Notes: generated by a model not told the origin, from the sequence alone. A stretch of DNA of 64,000 bases from UBA1494_A sp963973975 (GCA_963973975.1 CAXBCF010000016.1:1-64000); one strand, 5' to 3'. Positions 1 to 8,684 are shown, counted from the stretch's first letter. A program made the numbers and translations.

Positions 1-86
1 TCATCCCCATTTACGGCATTGTAAAGCGGTGTTCCATCACCATCTCCTGTAATCCATTTTCCTTGTACGTAGTTTTCTAATTTCAT
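1..86 (-). CDS. paaZ: PaaZ N-terminus (partial, runs off the window start)
   Basis: Only the first 28 codons are present. The ATG is at 84-86 on the minus strand and the peptide begins MKLENYVQGKWITGDGDG. This opening resembles the aldehyde-dehydrogenase half of bifunctional PaaZ (oxepin-CoA hydrolase / 3-oxo-5,6-dehydrosuberyl-CoA semialdehyde dehydrogenase) of aerobic phenylacetate degradation. The same-strand 3-oxoadipyl-CoA thiolase upstream (594-1811) supports the call, because that enzyme acts in the same pathway. The pair is separated by an inserted four-helix-bundle gene. A generic aldehyde dehydrogenase cannot be fully excluded from so short a fragment. Confidence 0.7.
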   Translation of the reverse strand, partial: MKLENYVQGKWITGDGDGTPLYNAVNGD

Positions 87-93
87 TTTTTCT

Positions 94-129
94 AAGTTAA
101 AAGTGATCTAAAGTTAAAAGTAAAAAGTT
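94..129. repeat. Left inverted repeat flanking the four-helix-bundle gene
   Basis: This 36-base AT-rich block is built from AAAGTTAAAAGT-type units. Its core at 101-121 matches the reverse complement of 566-586 with a single mismatch. It starts 8 bases upstream of the paaZ ATG. With the right copy it brackets the small gene at 198-545, which suggests an inserted unit. Confidence 0.7.
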
Positions 130-197
130 CTATTTTACTTAAAATTTAGTCATCGTAAAAAATATCTATTTTATTTATCTAATTTCTTATTGTTTAA

Positions 198-545
198 TTA
201 TTTACTTATAGAAGTAAATAATGCTAAAATCTCTTTTGCTTCTTTAAATACACTTGTAAAGTTTTCATTTGCTACCCATTTCATTCTTTCTATTAAGTTT
301 AACCAATAAACGGTTTCACTAGCTTCACTCTCACAAATCCGAATCTTGTTCTTAAAATCTGAGTCACTGCGAGCTCGATTTGCTTCTCTATAGTTTGCCC
401 CTATGCTGGTTGCAGACTTAGTTAATTGATTTCTAAAGACCCTACCCTCGGGAGAATTAGGTGATTGTATTGAAAGTTTGATTATTGTAACTGAAAATAA
501 TTCAGTTCTTTTTTCTAAAGATATGCCAAACTCTTTATTATTCAT
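198..545 (-). CDS. Four-helix-bundle protein (23S rRNA intervening-sequence type)
   Basis: A 115-residue, mostly helical protein without a signal peptide. The pattern (LIIKLSIQSPNSPEGRVFRNQL-like first helices, then SIGANYREANRARS, then FKNKIRICESEASETVYW) matches the small four-helix-bundle family first found inside intervening sequences of 23S rRNA genes (TIGR02436 type). The biochemical function of the family is unknown. There is no rRNA gene here, so this is a free-standing copy. It lies between paaJ and paaZ on the same strand and is flanked by a long inverted repeat (94-129 and 565-600), so it looks like an insertion into a once contiguous catabolic operon. The start at 545 is the only in-frame ATG that gives full family length. 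Confidence 0.85.
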   Translation of the reverse strand: MNNKEFGISLEKRTELFSVTIIKLSIQSPNSPEGRVFRNQLTKSATSIGANYREANRARSDSDFKNKIRICESEASETVYWLNLIERMKWVANENFTSVFKEAKEILALFTSISK

Positions 546-564
546 TCTCCTATCATTTCAAACC

Positions 565-600
565 AACTTTTAACTTTAGGTCACTTTTTACTTTTAACTT
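565..600. repeat. Right inverted repeat flanking the four-helix-bundle gene
   Basis: The reverse complement shares the core of the left repeat (101-121 against 566-586, one mismatch) and the same AAAGTTAAAAGT units. The repeat runs into the 3' end of the thiolase gene: the paaJ stop codon (594-596) and its last codons lie in or beside it, as expected if the insertion replaced the original gene end. Confidence 0.7.
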
Positions 601-1811
601 TCCTTAAAACTTTCAATAACAGTAGCATAACCTTGTCCAACACCCACACAAAGTGTACATAAAGCATAGCGTTTTCCGGTAAGTTGAAGTTCTAATGCAG
701 CACTGTGCAAAATTCTTGCACCAGTTACTCCTAGTGGATGTCCCAAAGCAATGGCACCACCATTTGGGTTAATACGCGGATCATCATCTTTTAAACCCAT
801 GGCTCTAGTACAAGCTAGGGCTTGAGCTGCAAAAGCTTCGTTCAGTTCTATTATGTCCATATCATCCAAACTTAAGCCTGCACGTTCTAAAGCTTTCTTT
901 GAAGCTTCAACCGGCCCAATTCCCATAATTCGAGGCTCTACTCCAACTACCGCTGAACTTACAATTTTAGCTAAAGGTTTGAGATTGTATTTTTTTACCG
1001 CTGTTTCAGAAGCAACAATAGTTGCAACTGCTCCATCATTTAAGCCTGATGCATTTCCAGCGGTAACTGTTCCACCTTCTCTTCGAAAAGCAGGCGATAA
1101 TTTCGACAAGGTCTCCACATTGGTTTCAGGTCGAATAAACTCATCATTCTGAAATATAATGGGATCTTTTTTTCGCTGAGGAATTTCAACAGGTACAATC
1201 TCCTTAGCCAAACGCCCACTTTTTTGAGCTGCAGCAGCTTTTTGCTGCGACCAAGCAGCAAATTTATCTTGATCTTCTCTTGAAATAGTGTATTTATCCA
1301 CCAAATTTTCAGCGGTTTGTCCCATCGCATCTGTTCCAAACTTCTCTTTCATCTTTGAGTTAACGAAGCGCCAACCAAAACTACTGTCATGCATCTCAGC
1401 ATCTCTACCAAAGGGTTTAGAAACTTTAGATATAACCCAAGGACCTCGGGTCATGTGCTCAATTCCTCCAGAGATAAACAAATCTCCTTCACCTGCTTTG
1501 ATTGCTCGGTGAGCATGAATAATGGCAGACATTCCCGAAGAACACAAACGATTTATCGTTTCACCTGGAACTGAAAATGGTAAACCTGCTAACAGCAAAG
1601 CCATTCGTGCAACGTTTCGGTTGTCCTCTCCTGCTTGGTTTGCACATCCCATAATCACATCTTCATAAGCTGCTGTTGGAATATTGGGGTTTCTTTTTAC
1701 AATTTCTTGGATCACCAATGCACCTAAATCGTCAGCTCTTATAGGTGCTAAACTCCCGGTAAAATTACCTATTGGTGTTCTTATTCCATCTATTATATAT
1801 GCGTCTTTCAT
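594..1811 (-). CDS. paaJ: 3-oxoadipyl-CoA thiolase
   Basis: A 405-residue thiolase, normal family length. It cleaves 3-oxoadipyl-CoA (or the 5,6-dehydrosuberyl analogue) with CoA to succinyl-CoA and acetyl-CoA, the last step of the phenylacetate and beta-ketoadipate routes. Visible motifs are the acyl-accepting Cys90 in INRLCSSGMSA, NEAFAAQ, His358 in GGAIALGHPLG, and Cys388 in LCVGVGQG near the C terminus. Substrate assignment rests on the N-terminal sequence, typical of PcaF/PaaJ, and on the neighbouring paaZ start; a general acetyl-CoA acetyltransferase is the alternative. The C-terminal codons merge into the inverted repeat that flanks the next gene. Confidence 0.88.
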   Translation of the reverse strand: MKDAYIIDGIRTPIGNFTGSLAPIRADDLGALVIQEIVKRNPNIPTAAYEDVIMGCANQAGEDNRNVARMALLLAGLPFSVPGETINRLCSSGMSAIIHAHRAIKAGEGDLFISGGIEHMTRGPWVISKVSKPFGRDAEMHDSSFGWRFVNSKMKEKFGTDAMGQTAENLVDKYTISREDQDKFAAWSQQKAAAAQKSGRLAKEIVPVEIPQRKKDPIIFQNDEFIRPETNVETLSKLSPAFRREGGTVTAGNASGLNDGAVATIVASETAVKKYNLKPLAKIVSSAVVGVEPRIMGIGPVEASKKALERAGLSLDDMDIIELNEAFAAQALACTRAMGLKDDDPRINPNGGAIALGHPLGVTGARILHSAALELQLTGKRYALCTLCVGVGQGYATVIESFKES

Positions 1812-1980
1812 GTTTTAAATTTTGAAAGCATAAAGGTAAAAAAAACAAACTCCAAAGACTAGAAAAAGAAAAGTTTGAACAAGGAGTTTTGCACAGACAA
1901 ATAAAGAAAATTCAATTTAAAGCCAATCAGTCGTTTTTTTATAATATCTTGCGAAGCTTTAATTAACAAATTTTTCAATT

Positions 1981-3504
1981 ATGAAAATTAAATTCTCACT
2001 ACTCCTTATTTTATCATTTATCCTATCTTCTATTTCCTTAAGTCAGGTAAGCTATGAAAAGCGCATTGAATTTGAGCTCAAAGATGGTTATGATACTGAC
2101 AATATAATACCAAAAGGTAAAGATGGTTTTATCATGATATCTGAAAATCAAAAACCTGATGGAAAAGATCGAGAATGGCTCTATGAATTTTATGATAATA
2201 ATTTAGAAAGCGAAAAAAGAGAGCAAATCTACTTAGATAAAAAAATGGCCTCAGATGTTAGCTTTGAGTCTCAAAAAGGAGTTTACTCACTTTTTAGAAA
2301 TAATAAAGGCGAAATTGAAATAGTTACTGTTTTACATCATGATGGATCAATTAAATCAACTAAAGGGAAGCTACACAAAAAGTTTTATCCAAAATCAATG
2401 GTAGTTGTAGATCAATTTGCATACATAAAAGGTATTTTAAAAAAATCACCTGCAATTATGGTGGTAAATTTAAGTACAGGAATGACTGGAATTCTTCCTG
2501 TTTCAATTGGTAGCTATAAACTAAAAAACATTAGTTACAAAAACATGCAAGCAAATACTTCTGCCAATGAAGTTTATCTATTTGTTCAAGGCATTAATTC
2601 TAAGAAAAGCAGTGAAATGTTTTTCTTAGTTCTAACTGATGGCAAAATAAAAACACCAGCGCAAAAGATTGATAAAACAAATGATTTTAATATCATCTCT
2701 ATCTCTGCCTCTAAGATTAACGATGCTGAATACATAATTACAGGTACTTATGGTGAAAAGTCAAATTATGCTTCTGTTGGACTCTTTTTTGGAAAAATTG
2801 AAAATAAAAAAGTTGACTTTCTGAAGTTCTTTAATTTTTTAGAATTCAAAGATTTTCTAACTTATTTACCTGAGAAAAGACAAGCTAAAATTGAAAGAAA
2901 AAAAGAAAGAAAAAAGAAGCAAGGAAAAGAAATGACTATTGACTACAATATTGCCAGTCATAATATAATTAAGACTCCTGAAGGTAATTACATTTTTTTA
3001 GGTGAGGCTTTCTATCCTACTTACAGAACTGAAACCTATACTACTTTCGTTAATGGTCAATCTGTTACTCAAACACGACAAGTTTTTGATGGCTATCAAT
3101 ATACGCATGCAATGATCAGCAAATTCAGTCCAAAAGGTGAATTAATTTGGGATAGGCTGTTTAAAATGTATGCATCTTATAAGCCTTTTTACATCAAACG
3201 ATTTATAACACTTTATGGAGACTCAGAAAATTCATTAAACATGGCATTTGTAGATTCTAAAAAAATTAACACCAAATCAATTAATTATATTAATGGTGAA
3301 ATTTTAAAAGAAGAAAACTCTGATGAAATTGAGACCGGTTGGGAAGGTGATGAGACAAAAAAAGGAATTACTCATATGGAATATTGGTACGAAAACTATT
3401 TTATTGTCTACGGCAATCAAGTCATAAAAAACAAAGGCGACGATAAAAACAAAAAAGGAAAACGAAAAGTTTTCTTTGTCAGTAAAGTTGCTTATCAGAA
3501 ATAG
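1981..3504 (+). CDS. Uncharacterised secreted protein
   Basis: 507 residues with a clear signal peptide (hydrophobic residues 5-20, predicted cut after about residue 21). I recognise no catalytic motif. The body is rich in short beta-type segments, suggesting a propeller-like periplasmic or surface protein. Residues about 300-318 are a strikingly basic, lysine/glutamate-rich stretch (KRQAKIERKKERKKKQGKE), probably an exposed linker. The tail ends in another lysine-rich patch. No T9SS sorting domain is visible. It stands alone, with the thiolase unit transcribed away from it and a repeat-bearing intergenic region after it. Confidence 0.8.
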   Translation: MKIKFSLLLILSFILSSISLSQVSYEKRIEFELKDGYDTDNIIPKGKDGFIMISENQKPDGKDREWLYEFYDNNLESEKREQIYLDKKMASDVSFESQKGVYSLFRNNKGEIEIVTVLHHDGSIKSTKGKLHKKFYPKSMVVVDQFAYIKGILKKSPAIMVVNLSTGMTGILPVSIGSYKLKNISYKNMQANTSANEVYLFVQGINSKKSSEMFFLVLTDGKIKTPAQKIDKTNDFNIISISASKINDAEYIITGTYGEKSNYASVGLFFGKIENKKVDFLKFFNFLEFKDFLTYLPEKRQAKIERKKERKKKQGKEMTIDYNIASHNIIKTPEGNYIFLGEAFYPTYRTETYTTFVNGQSVTQTRQVFDGYQYTHAMISKFSPKGELIWDRLFKMYASYKPFYIKRFITLYGDSENSLNMAFVDSKKINTKSINYINGEILKEENSDEIETGWEGDETKKGITHMEYWYENYFIVYGNQVIKNKGDDKNKKGKRKVFFVSKVAYQK

Positions 3505-3540
3505 ATGATGAATTATATCCATACAAAAAATTAAGAAATT

Positions 3541-3760
3541 TAATGTTGGTTTGGTTCAAAATATGAGGAATTTTATGCCACCTCTAAGAGGTTTAATCCA
3601 TTTTCTTATTACTATTTATTTTAATAATACCGCTCCTTCGGAGTTTTTTACTGTATTCGACCTGTTTTTTATTTCTATAAATCCTTTAGGGATGTCATAA
3701 TTATATAAATAGAAGTGTAAAAGACTTTAATCCCATAGGGGTGAGATAAGTTAGTAAATA
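3541..3760. repeat. Intergenic repeat with four mini-hairpins spaced about 50 bp
   Basis: The 354-base gap 3505-3858 holds no gene. It contains four short palindromes: CCTCTAAGAGG (3581-3591), CTCCTTCGGAG (3633-3643), ATCCTTTAGGGAT (3681-3693) and CCCATAGGG (3732-3740). Their centres are 52, 49 and 49 bases apart, separated by AT-rich filler. I have an impression of similar CCTCT/AGAGG and CCTTTAGGG units as dispersed intergenic repeats in Bacteroidota, but could not check this. Confidence 0.55.
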
Positions 3761-3858
3761 AAAATAAACTGATTCCATAGAAAATATTCAGCTGTTTAAT
3801 ATTGGTTTAGTTTACTGATTAAGAAAAAAAGAATTTGAATATTCTTATTTCTATTTCC

Positions 3859-4635
3859 CTAACTATCGTACCTCAAATGCTTCACTGATTCACCAGAATC
3901 CTTCAACTCCTTGAGTGCATCAATCCCAATTTGCAGGTGATTATTAACAAATGAACTCGTCACTTTCTTATCGCTTTCGCTAGTTTTTACTCCCTCAGGA
4001 ATCATAGGGTTATCTGAAACCAATAGCAATGCTCCATGAGGTATGCCATTTACAAAGCCAACTGAAAAAATGGTAGCAGTTTCCATGTCAATAGCCATTG
4101 CTCGAATTTCTCTCAAGTAATCTTTAAATTCTTGATCATGCTCCCAAACCCTTCGGTTAGTACTGTATACTGTACCCGTCCAATAGTCCAATTGATGCTT
4201 TTTAATCATTGAAGAAACCGAGCGTTGTAAACGAAATGATGGAAGAGCTGGAACTTCAGGTGGAAGGTAATCATCACTTGTACCTTCACCTCTTATTGCT
4301 GCTATGGGTAAAATCATGTCACCGATTTGAGTGATTTTTTTCAATCCACCACACTTTCCTAAAAATAAAACAGCTTTTGGAGAAATCGCTGAAAGCAAAT
4401 CCATGATAGTTGCAGCATTTGCACTTCCTATTCCAAAGTTGATAATGCTTATTCCATTAGCCGTTGCCACTTGCATGGGGTGGTCTTGACCTTTTATTTC
4501 AACATCAAATGCGTTGGCAAACATTTTTAGGTAATGCCCAAAATTGGTCAATAAAATGTATTCTCCAAATTGATCAAGCTCACACCCAGTATAGCGTGGC
4601 AACCAATTTTTCACTATTTCTTCTTTAGTTTTCAT
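3859..4635 (-). CDS. amn: AMP nucleosidase (short form)
   Basis: 258 residues. It hydrolyses AMP to adenine and ribose-5-phosphate in the cytoplasm. The nucleoside-phosphorylase-like core is readable: FGIGSANAATIMDLL, LGKCGGLKK, GEGTSDDY, AIDMETATIFSVGF (substrate-binding Glu/Met-Glu motif) and LLVSDNPMIPEG. The large N-terminal regulatory domain of E. coli Amn is absent; the shorter, catalytic-domain-only form appears usual for Bacteroidota. The gene overlaps the 3' end of the S46 peptidase gene by 11 bases on the same strand, so the two are probably co-transcribed. A related purine nucleoside phosphorylase is the alternative. Confidence 0.85.
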   Translation of the reverse strand: MKTKEEIVKNWLPRYTGCELDQFGEYILLTNFGHYLKMFANAFDVEIKGQDHPMQVATANGISIINFGIGSANAATIMDLLSAISPKAVLFLGKCGGLKKITQIGDMILPIAAIRGEGTSDDYLPPEVPALPSFRLQRSVSSMIKKHQLDYWTGTVYSTNRRVWEHDQEFKDYLREIRAMAIDMETATIFSVGFVNGIPHGALLLVSDNPMIPEGVKTSESDKKVTSSFVNNHLQIGIDALKELKDSGESVKHLRYDS

Positions 4636-6790
4636 CTTTATTTTCTTTGCTTTTCACAAGGGTTAACTCCTTCATAATGTGTTGAGCATTTGCAAACTTA
4701 TCGACTACAAAAAGTACGTAGCGAATATCTACAGAAATGTTTCTACATAAACTTATGTCATAATTGATATCGCTCATAGTTCCTTCCCAATTTCGATCAA
4801 AGTTCAGCCCAATTAACTCTCCCTTTGCATTAATTACCGGACTGCCCGAGTTGCCTCCTGAAGTATGGTTAGAAGCAATGAAACAAACCGGCAAGTACCC
4901 TTTAGAATCTCTGTAAGGACCGAATTCTTCATCACCAATTAATTCCATCAACTTCATTGGAAGTCTAAAATCTACATTTGATGAATCGTATTTTTCTAAA
5001 ATCCCTTTACCAGTAGTAAAAAAATCATAGGTCACTGCATCAGCAGGTTGAAAACCTTCCACTTTTCCATAAGATAAGCGCAGAGTAGAATTAGCATCAG
5101 GGTAGTATCGATCAGGAACATATGTTCTTAAAGCACTCATATAAATGGTACTCAAAGAGTCAATTTTATCGCTAATTCTGTTGTATTCAGGAGAAATTCT
5201 CTCTCTAAATGTTGACCAAAATTGACTGTTTAGTTCAAAAGCAGGATCTTGCTTCAATTTTGCAATCTTTTTGGTATTCTTTGATTGCAACAAAGCTTCT
5301 AACTTAGCCTTATCTGAAAAAATTGATTTACTGTAAAGTGTTTGAACTTTTTTGTTTAACTCTTCTTTAGAAACAGATTTTAAGTATTCAGGAGTAAACT
5401 CTTCAGGCATGTTTTCCTTATAAATTAGCAACAAGCTTTCAGCCATTTCCCGATCAGTTGTTAAATCAAAATCCTTAAAAAAAGAATTAATTCTTTCTTG
5501 CAACTTAACATAGTCCTCTTCTTCAATTTCTTTGTCATCATTTACTGCCGTTACTATCGAATTAAATGAATTCGCCAAAGAAAGTATTTCAATTTTTCTG
5601 TATGGAATTTCAATAAAATAACTTCGAGCAAGGGCATACTTTTCTATTGCTTCATAATTTACTTTAAAGGCATCTAGTAAGCCATTGTATTCTTCTACTT
5701 TTTTAGTCGACATTTCAAAAGCTTGCTCTAAATCTTGCTTTTTTCCGATGGCATTGGTTTGTTGCAAGCCTTTATTTTCTCCAATCCACTTTTTCCAATA
5801 ATTGCTAATACTTGCATATTTGGATGCGTATTTAATTCGAACTTCTACGCTTCTCGACATGTTTCGATTTAATATGTCTAAAGCTTCTTCTCGAATTGCA
5901 ATTTGCTCTGGATTGATTACCTCTTTTATTTGTTTGATTGCATAGGAAGTCAAATACTCTTGAGTTCTTCCCGGAAAACCAAAAACCATTGTAAAATCTT
6001 TTTCTTTCACCCCTTCTAAAGATATTGGAAAGTGATGTTTCGGTCGATAAGGTACATTTGATTCACTGTATTCAGCAGGCATATTATTGGAATCTGCATA
6101 AATTCTAAAAATAGAAAAGTCGCCTGTGTGTCTTGGCCACATCCAATTATCTGTATCGCCACCAAATTTACCAATAGAAGATGGAGGTGCTCCAACTAAA
6201 CGAACATCTTTAAATGTTTCAGTTATGAATAGATAGTATTCATTGCCATAAAAAAATGGTCGAATATATGCATCATAATGAGTGTCAGCTGTTACTGCTT
6301 TCACAATCGAATCAATTCTTTTAGCAATTAAAGCATTGCGCTCCTTTGTACTTAATTTTTCATCTATCGCTTCTAAAACTGATGAAGTTACGTCTTCCAT
6401 TCGCACTATAAAAGTAGCAGTTAAACCCGGATTCTTCAGCTCTTCTTTTAAATTTGAAGCCCAATAACCATCAGTTAAATAATCATTTTCAACAGAACTG
6501 TGCGACTGAATTCGGCCGTATCCACAATGGTGGTTTGTTAAAATCAAACCCTGATCTGAAATAATTTCCCCTGTGCAAAATCCGCCAAACGAAATAACCG
6601 CATCTTTCAAACTCGATTGGTTGATACTGTATATGTCTTCAGCAGATAATTGAAGTCCCATGCCCTTCATATCTGTTTCGTTCAGGCTTTTCAACAACAT
6701 AGGCAACCACATGCCCTCTTTAGCGATTGCACTTTGAAAGCTAATGGTAGCAATGGTAATTAATAAAATAAGTTTTTTGATTGACTTCAT
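4625..6790 (-). CDS. dpp11: S46 dipeptidyl-peptidase, DPP11 type (Asp/Glu-specific)
   Basis: 721 residues with a signal peptide (residues 1-23), so periplasmic. It releases dipeptides from peptide N termini, supplying amino acids. The serine-protease parts are visible: TNHHCGYG with the catalytic His at about 87-88, and SGGNSGSPV with the nucleophile near Ser648. Eighteen residues after that Ser is Arg666 in GLNFDRNWEG. In the characterised Porphyromonas enzymes this position is Arg in DPP11 (acidic P1) and Gly in DPP7 (hydrophobic P1), so I infer Asp/Glu specificity. A TATTTTTT box sits 5 bases before the ATG. AMP nucleosidase follows with an 11-base overlap. Confidence 0.88.
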   Translation of the reverse strand: MKSIKKLILLITIATISFQSAIAKEGMWLPMLLKSLNETDMKGMGLQLSAEDIYSINQSSLKDAVISFGGFCTGEIISDQGLILTNHHCGYGRIQSHSSVENDYLTDGYWASNLKEELKNPGLTATFIVRMEDVTSSVLEAIDEKLSTKERNALIAKRIDSIVKAVTADTHYDAYIRPFFYGNEYYLFITETFKDVRLVGAPPSSIGKFGGDTDNWMWPRHTGDFSIFRIYADSNNMPAEYSESNVPYRPKHHFPISLEGVKEKDFTMVFGFPGRTQEYLTSYAIKQIKEVINPEQIAIREEALDILNRNMSRSVEVRIKYASKYASISNYWKKWIGENKGLQQTNAIGKKQDLEQAFEMSTKKVEEYNGLLDAFKVNYEAIEKYALARSYFIEIPYRKIEILSLANSFNSIVTAVNDDKEIEEEDYVKLQERINSFFKDFDLTTDREMAESLLLIYKENMPEEFTPEYLKSVSKEELNKKVQTLYSKSIFSDKAKLEALLQSKNTKKIAKLKQDPAFELNSQFWSTFRERISPEYNRISDKIDSLSTIYMSALRTYVPDRYYPDANSTLRLSYGKVEGFQPADAVTYDFFTTGKGILEKYDSSNVDFRLPMKLMELIGDEEFGPYRDSKGYLPVCFIASNHTSGGNSGSPVINAKGELIGLNFDRNWEGTMSDINYDISLCRNISVDIRYVLFVVDKFANAQHIMKELTLVKSKENKDEN

Positions 6791-6812
6791 ATTAGAAAAA
6801 ATAAGGTGAAAA

Positions 6813-7625
6813 TTAAAAGGCTAATTTAAAAATACGGTAAGGATAATTCTCAGAAAATAAACAAGATTTAGGCTTTTCATCGAAAAATGCATAAAAACTC
6901 GATCCGCTTCCGCTCATAGAAACAAACGTAGCTCCCATATCTACTAACTGTTTTTTTAATAAATTCAATTCGGGAAAAATTGAAAGTAACGGAGCTTCAA
7001 AATCATTTACTAACTTTTCTTGCCAAGTACTCAGGTCATTTTTAATGATTTCAACGATGCTTGATTCCGCTTGTTTAGGCTGAATGCTGGCATACGCTTT
7101 TTTTGTTTCAATGTGCAAATTGGGATAAACCAATAGGCAGTAAGTATTTAATTTAAAATCAATAACAGGTTTAAGGATTTCTCCCTTTCCGCTTGCAATT
7201 ACAGGTTTATTAGGTATAAAAAAAGCACAATCACTTCCCAATTGAGCTGCATAATTCATTAGTTGATTTTCTGAAATCTCCAGATTAAATAAAGTATTCA
7301 ACCCTTTTAAAGTAAAAGCAGCATCAGAAGATCCTCCACCCAAGCCTGCTCCTATTGGAATATTTTTCGTTAAGCTAATCGAAACTGGGGCTAACTTATA
7401 ATCATTTTGTACTAATTTATATGCTTTCACACATAAATTATCCACTGCATCTCCATCAATTTCAATTCCATTCGAGGTAAAACTAAACTTCTCAGATTTC
7501 ACTATTTCCAGTTCATCTGTCCAAGGTACAGGAAGAAAAAGACTATCAATGTTATGAAATCCATCAGCTCTTTTTTGGGTGATAAACAGCCCTAAATTTA
7601 TTTTAGCATTGGGAAATAATATCAT
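6813..7625 (-). CDS. ispE: 4-diphosphocytidyl-2-C-methyl-D-erythritol kinase
   Basis: 270 residues, GHMP kinase family. It phosphorylates CDP-methylerythritol at the 2-OH in the MEP route to isoprenoids. Motifs in order: N-terminal FPNAKINLGLFI, the ATP-binding glycine-rich loop PIGAGLGGGSSDAAF at about residues 92-106, and the C-terminal VSMSGSGSSFYAFF. Its presence implies the non-mevalonate pathway. It diverges from accA, and the 89 bases between the start codons carry both promoters. A TACTTTTG box lies 5 bases before the ATG with TTG 19 bases upstream, so the mRNA may be nearly leaderless. Confidence 0.95.
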   Translation of the reverse strand: MILFPNAKINLGLFITQKRADGFHNIDSLFLPVPWTDELEIVKSEKFSFTSNGIEIDGDAVDNLCVKAYKLVQNDYKLAPVSISLTKNIPIGAGLGGGSSDAAFTLKGLNTLFNLEISENQLMNYAAQLGSDCAFFIPNKPVIASGKGEILKPVIDFKLNTYCLLVYPNLHIETKKAYASIQPKQAESSIVEIIKNDLSTWQEKLVNDFEAPLLSIFPELNLLKKQLVDMGATFVSMSGSGSSFYAFFDEKPKSCLFSENYPYRIFKLAF

Positions 7626-7630
7626 GACGA

Positions 7631-7660
7631 CAAAAGTAGTGGATAAAATTAAAGCCGCAA
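7631..7660 (-). promoter_or_regulatory. Bacteroidota-type promoter of ispE
   Basis: On the minus strand TTG (7660-7658), a 19-base spacer and TACTTTTG (7638-7631) fit the TTTG-N19-TAnnTTTG consensus of the Bacteroidota primary sigma factor. The box ends 5 bases before the ispE ATG. Confidence 0.75.
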
Positions 7661-7663
7661 CTG

Positions 7664-7693
7664 TTTATATTCTGCTGTGATTTTCTATTTTTG
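7664..7693 (+). promoter_or_regulatory. Promoter of accA
   Basis: TATTTTTG at 7686-7693 matches the -7 consensus; GTTT about 20 bases upstream is a weak -33. It lies downstream of or over the upstream in-frame ATG (7691), which supports the later accA start at 7715. Confidence 0.65.
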
Positions 7694-7714
7694 AACTTTA
7701 TTTTAAGACAAAAT

Positions 7715-8680
7715 ATGGCGAACTATTTGGAATTTGAAGAACCTGTAAAGGAAATTATAGAGCAACTAGAACAAGCTAAGGAGCTTGAAGAAAAAAGCCA
7801 AGTTGATGTTTCCAAAACAACAAAAGCACTTGAAAAAAAGTTAAAAGAAACCAGATCTGCGATTTATGATAAATTGACTGCTTGGCAAAAAGTACAAGTT
7901 AGTCGTCATCCTGATCGTCCTTACACGTTAAGTTACATAGATTACATCTCAGGGGGTGATTTCATTGAATTGCACGGCGACAGAAATGTAAAAGATGACA
8001 AAGCAATGGTTGGTGGTTTGGGAACCGTTGACGGACAAACAGTCATGTTTATTGGTCAACAAAAAGGAATTAACACCAAAATGCGCCAATACCGAAACTT
8101 TGGAATGGCTAACCCCGAAGGTTATCGAAAAGCATTGCGTTTAATGAAACTTGCAGAGAAATTCAACATCCCTGTTGTAACATTTATTGATACCCCAGGT
8201 GCATTTCCGGGATTAGAAGCAGAAGAACGTGGTCAAGGTGAAGCGATTGCAAGAAATTTAATGGAAATGACCACTTTGAAAGTGCCAATCATTTGCATTA
8301 TCATTGGTGAAGGAGCGTCAGGTGGTGCATTGGGAATAGGAATTGGCGACAAAGTTTTGATGATGGAATATACTTGGTATTCAGTTATCTCTCCTGAAAG
8401 CTGCTCTTCCATATTATGGAGAAGTTGGGATTATAAAGAGCAAGCTGCTGAATCGTTAAAACTTACAGCTGAAGACATGCTTGAAAATAAACTGATTGAC
8501 GGAATTATTAAAGAACCAATTGGTGGAGCGCATGCTAACCGTGAAGAAGCGTTTTCAAATGTGAAAAAAGAAATTCTTAAACAACTGGAAAAACTAACCA
8601 TTATAGAACCAGAAAAAAGAATTGCTTCTAGGATTCGAAAATTCTCAAGCATGGGAGTTTTTGAAGATAAAAGAAGATAG
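7715..8680 (+). CDS. accA: Acetyl-CoA carboxylase carboxyltransferase subunit alpha
   Basis: 321 residues. With AccD it transfers the carboxyl group from carboxybiotin to acetyl-CoA, the committed step of fatty-acid synthesis. The N-terminal helical region (YLEFEEPVKEIIEQL) and the crotonase-like core (DYISGGDFIELHGDR, DTPGAFPGLEAEERGQGEAI, GEGASGGALGIG) are all present. I chose the ATG at 7715 rather than the in-frame one at 7691, because it gives the family's usual N terminus and because the TATTTTTG promoter box overlaps the upstream ATG. The stop is only 4 bases from the end of the convergent lipoprotein gene. Confidence 0.96.
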   Translation: MANYLEFEEPVKEIIEQLEQAKELEEKSQVDVSKTTKALEKKLKETRSAIYDKLTAWQKVQVSRHPDRPYTLSYIDYISGGDFIELHGDRNVKDDKAMVGGLGTVDGQTVMFIGQQKGINTKMRQYRNFGMANPEGYRKALRLMKLAEKFNIPVVTFIDTPGAFPGLEAEERGQGEAIARNLMEMTTLKVPIICIIIGEGASGGALGIGIGDKVLMMEYTWYSVISPESCSSILWRSWDYKEQAAESLKLTAEDMLENKLIDGIIKEPIGGAHANREEAFSNVKKEILKQLEKLTIIEPEKRIASRIRKFSSMGVFEDKRR

Positions 8681-8684
8681 AAAA

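Noticed and set aside
198..545. Sign of a nearby 23S rRNA gene with an intervening sequence
   Set aside because: No rRNA sequence is present on either side; flanks are paaJ and paaZ.
7691..7714. Longer accA start at 7691
   Set aside because: The -7 box TATTTTTG overlaps it, and the extra residues are not found in normal AccA.
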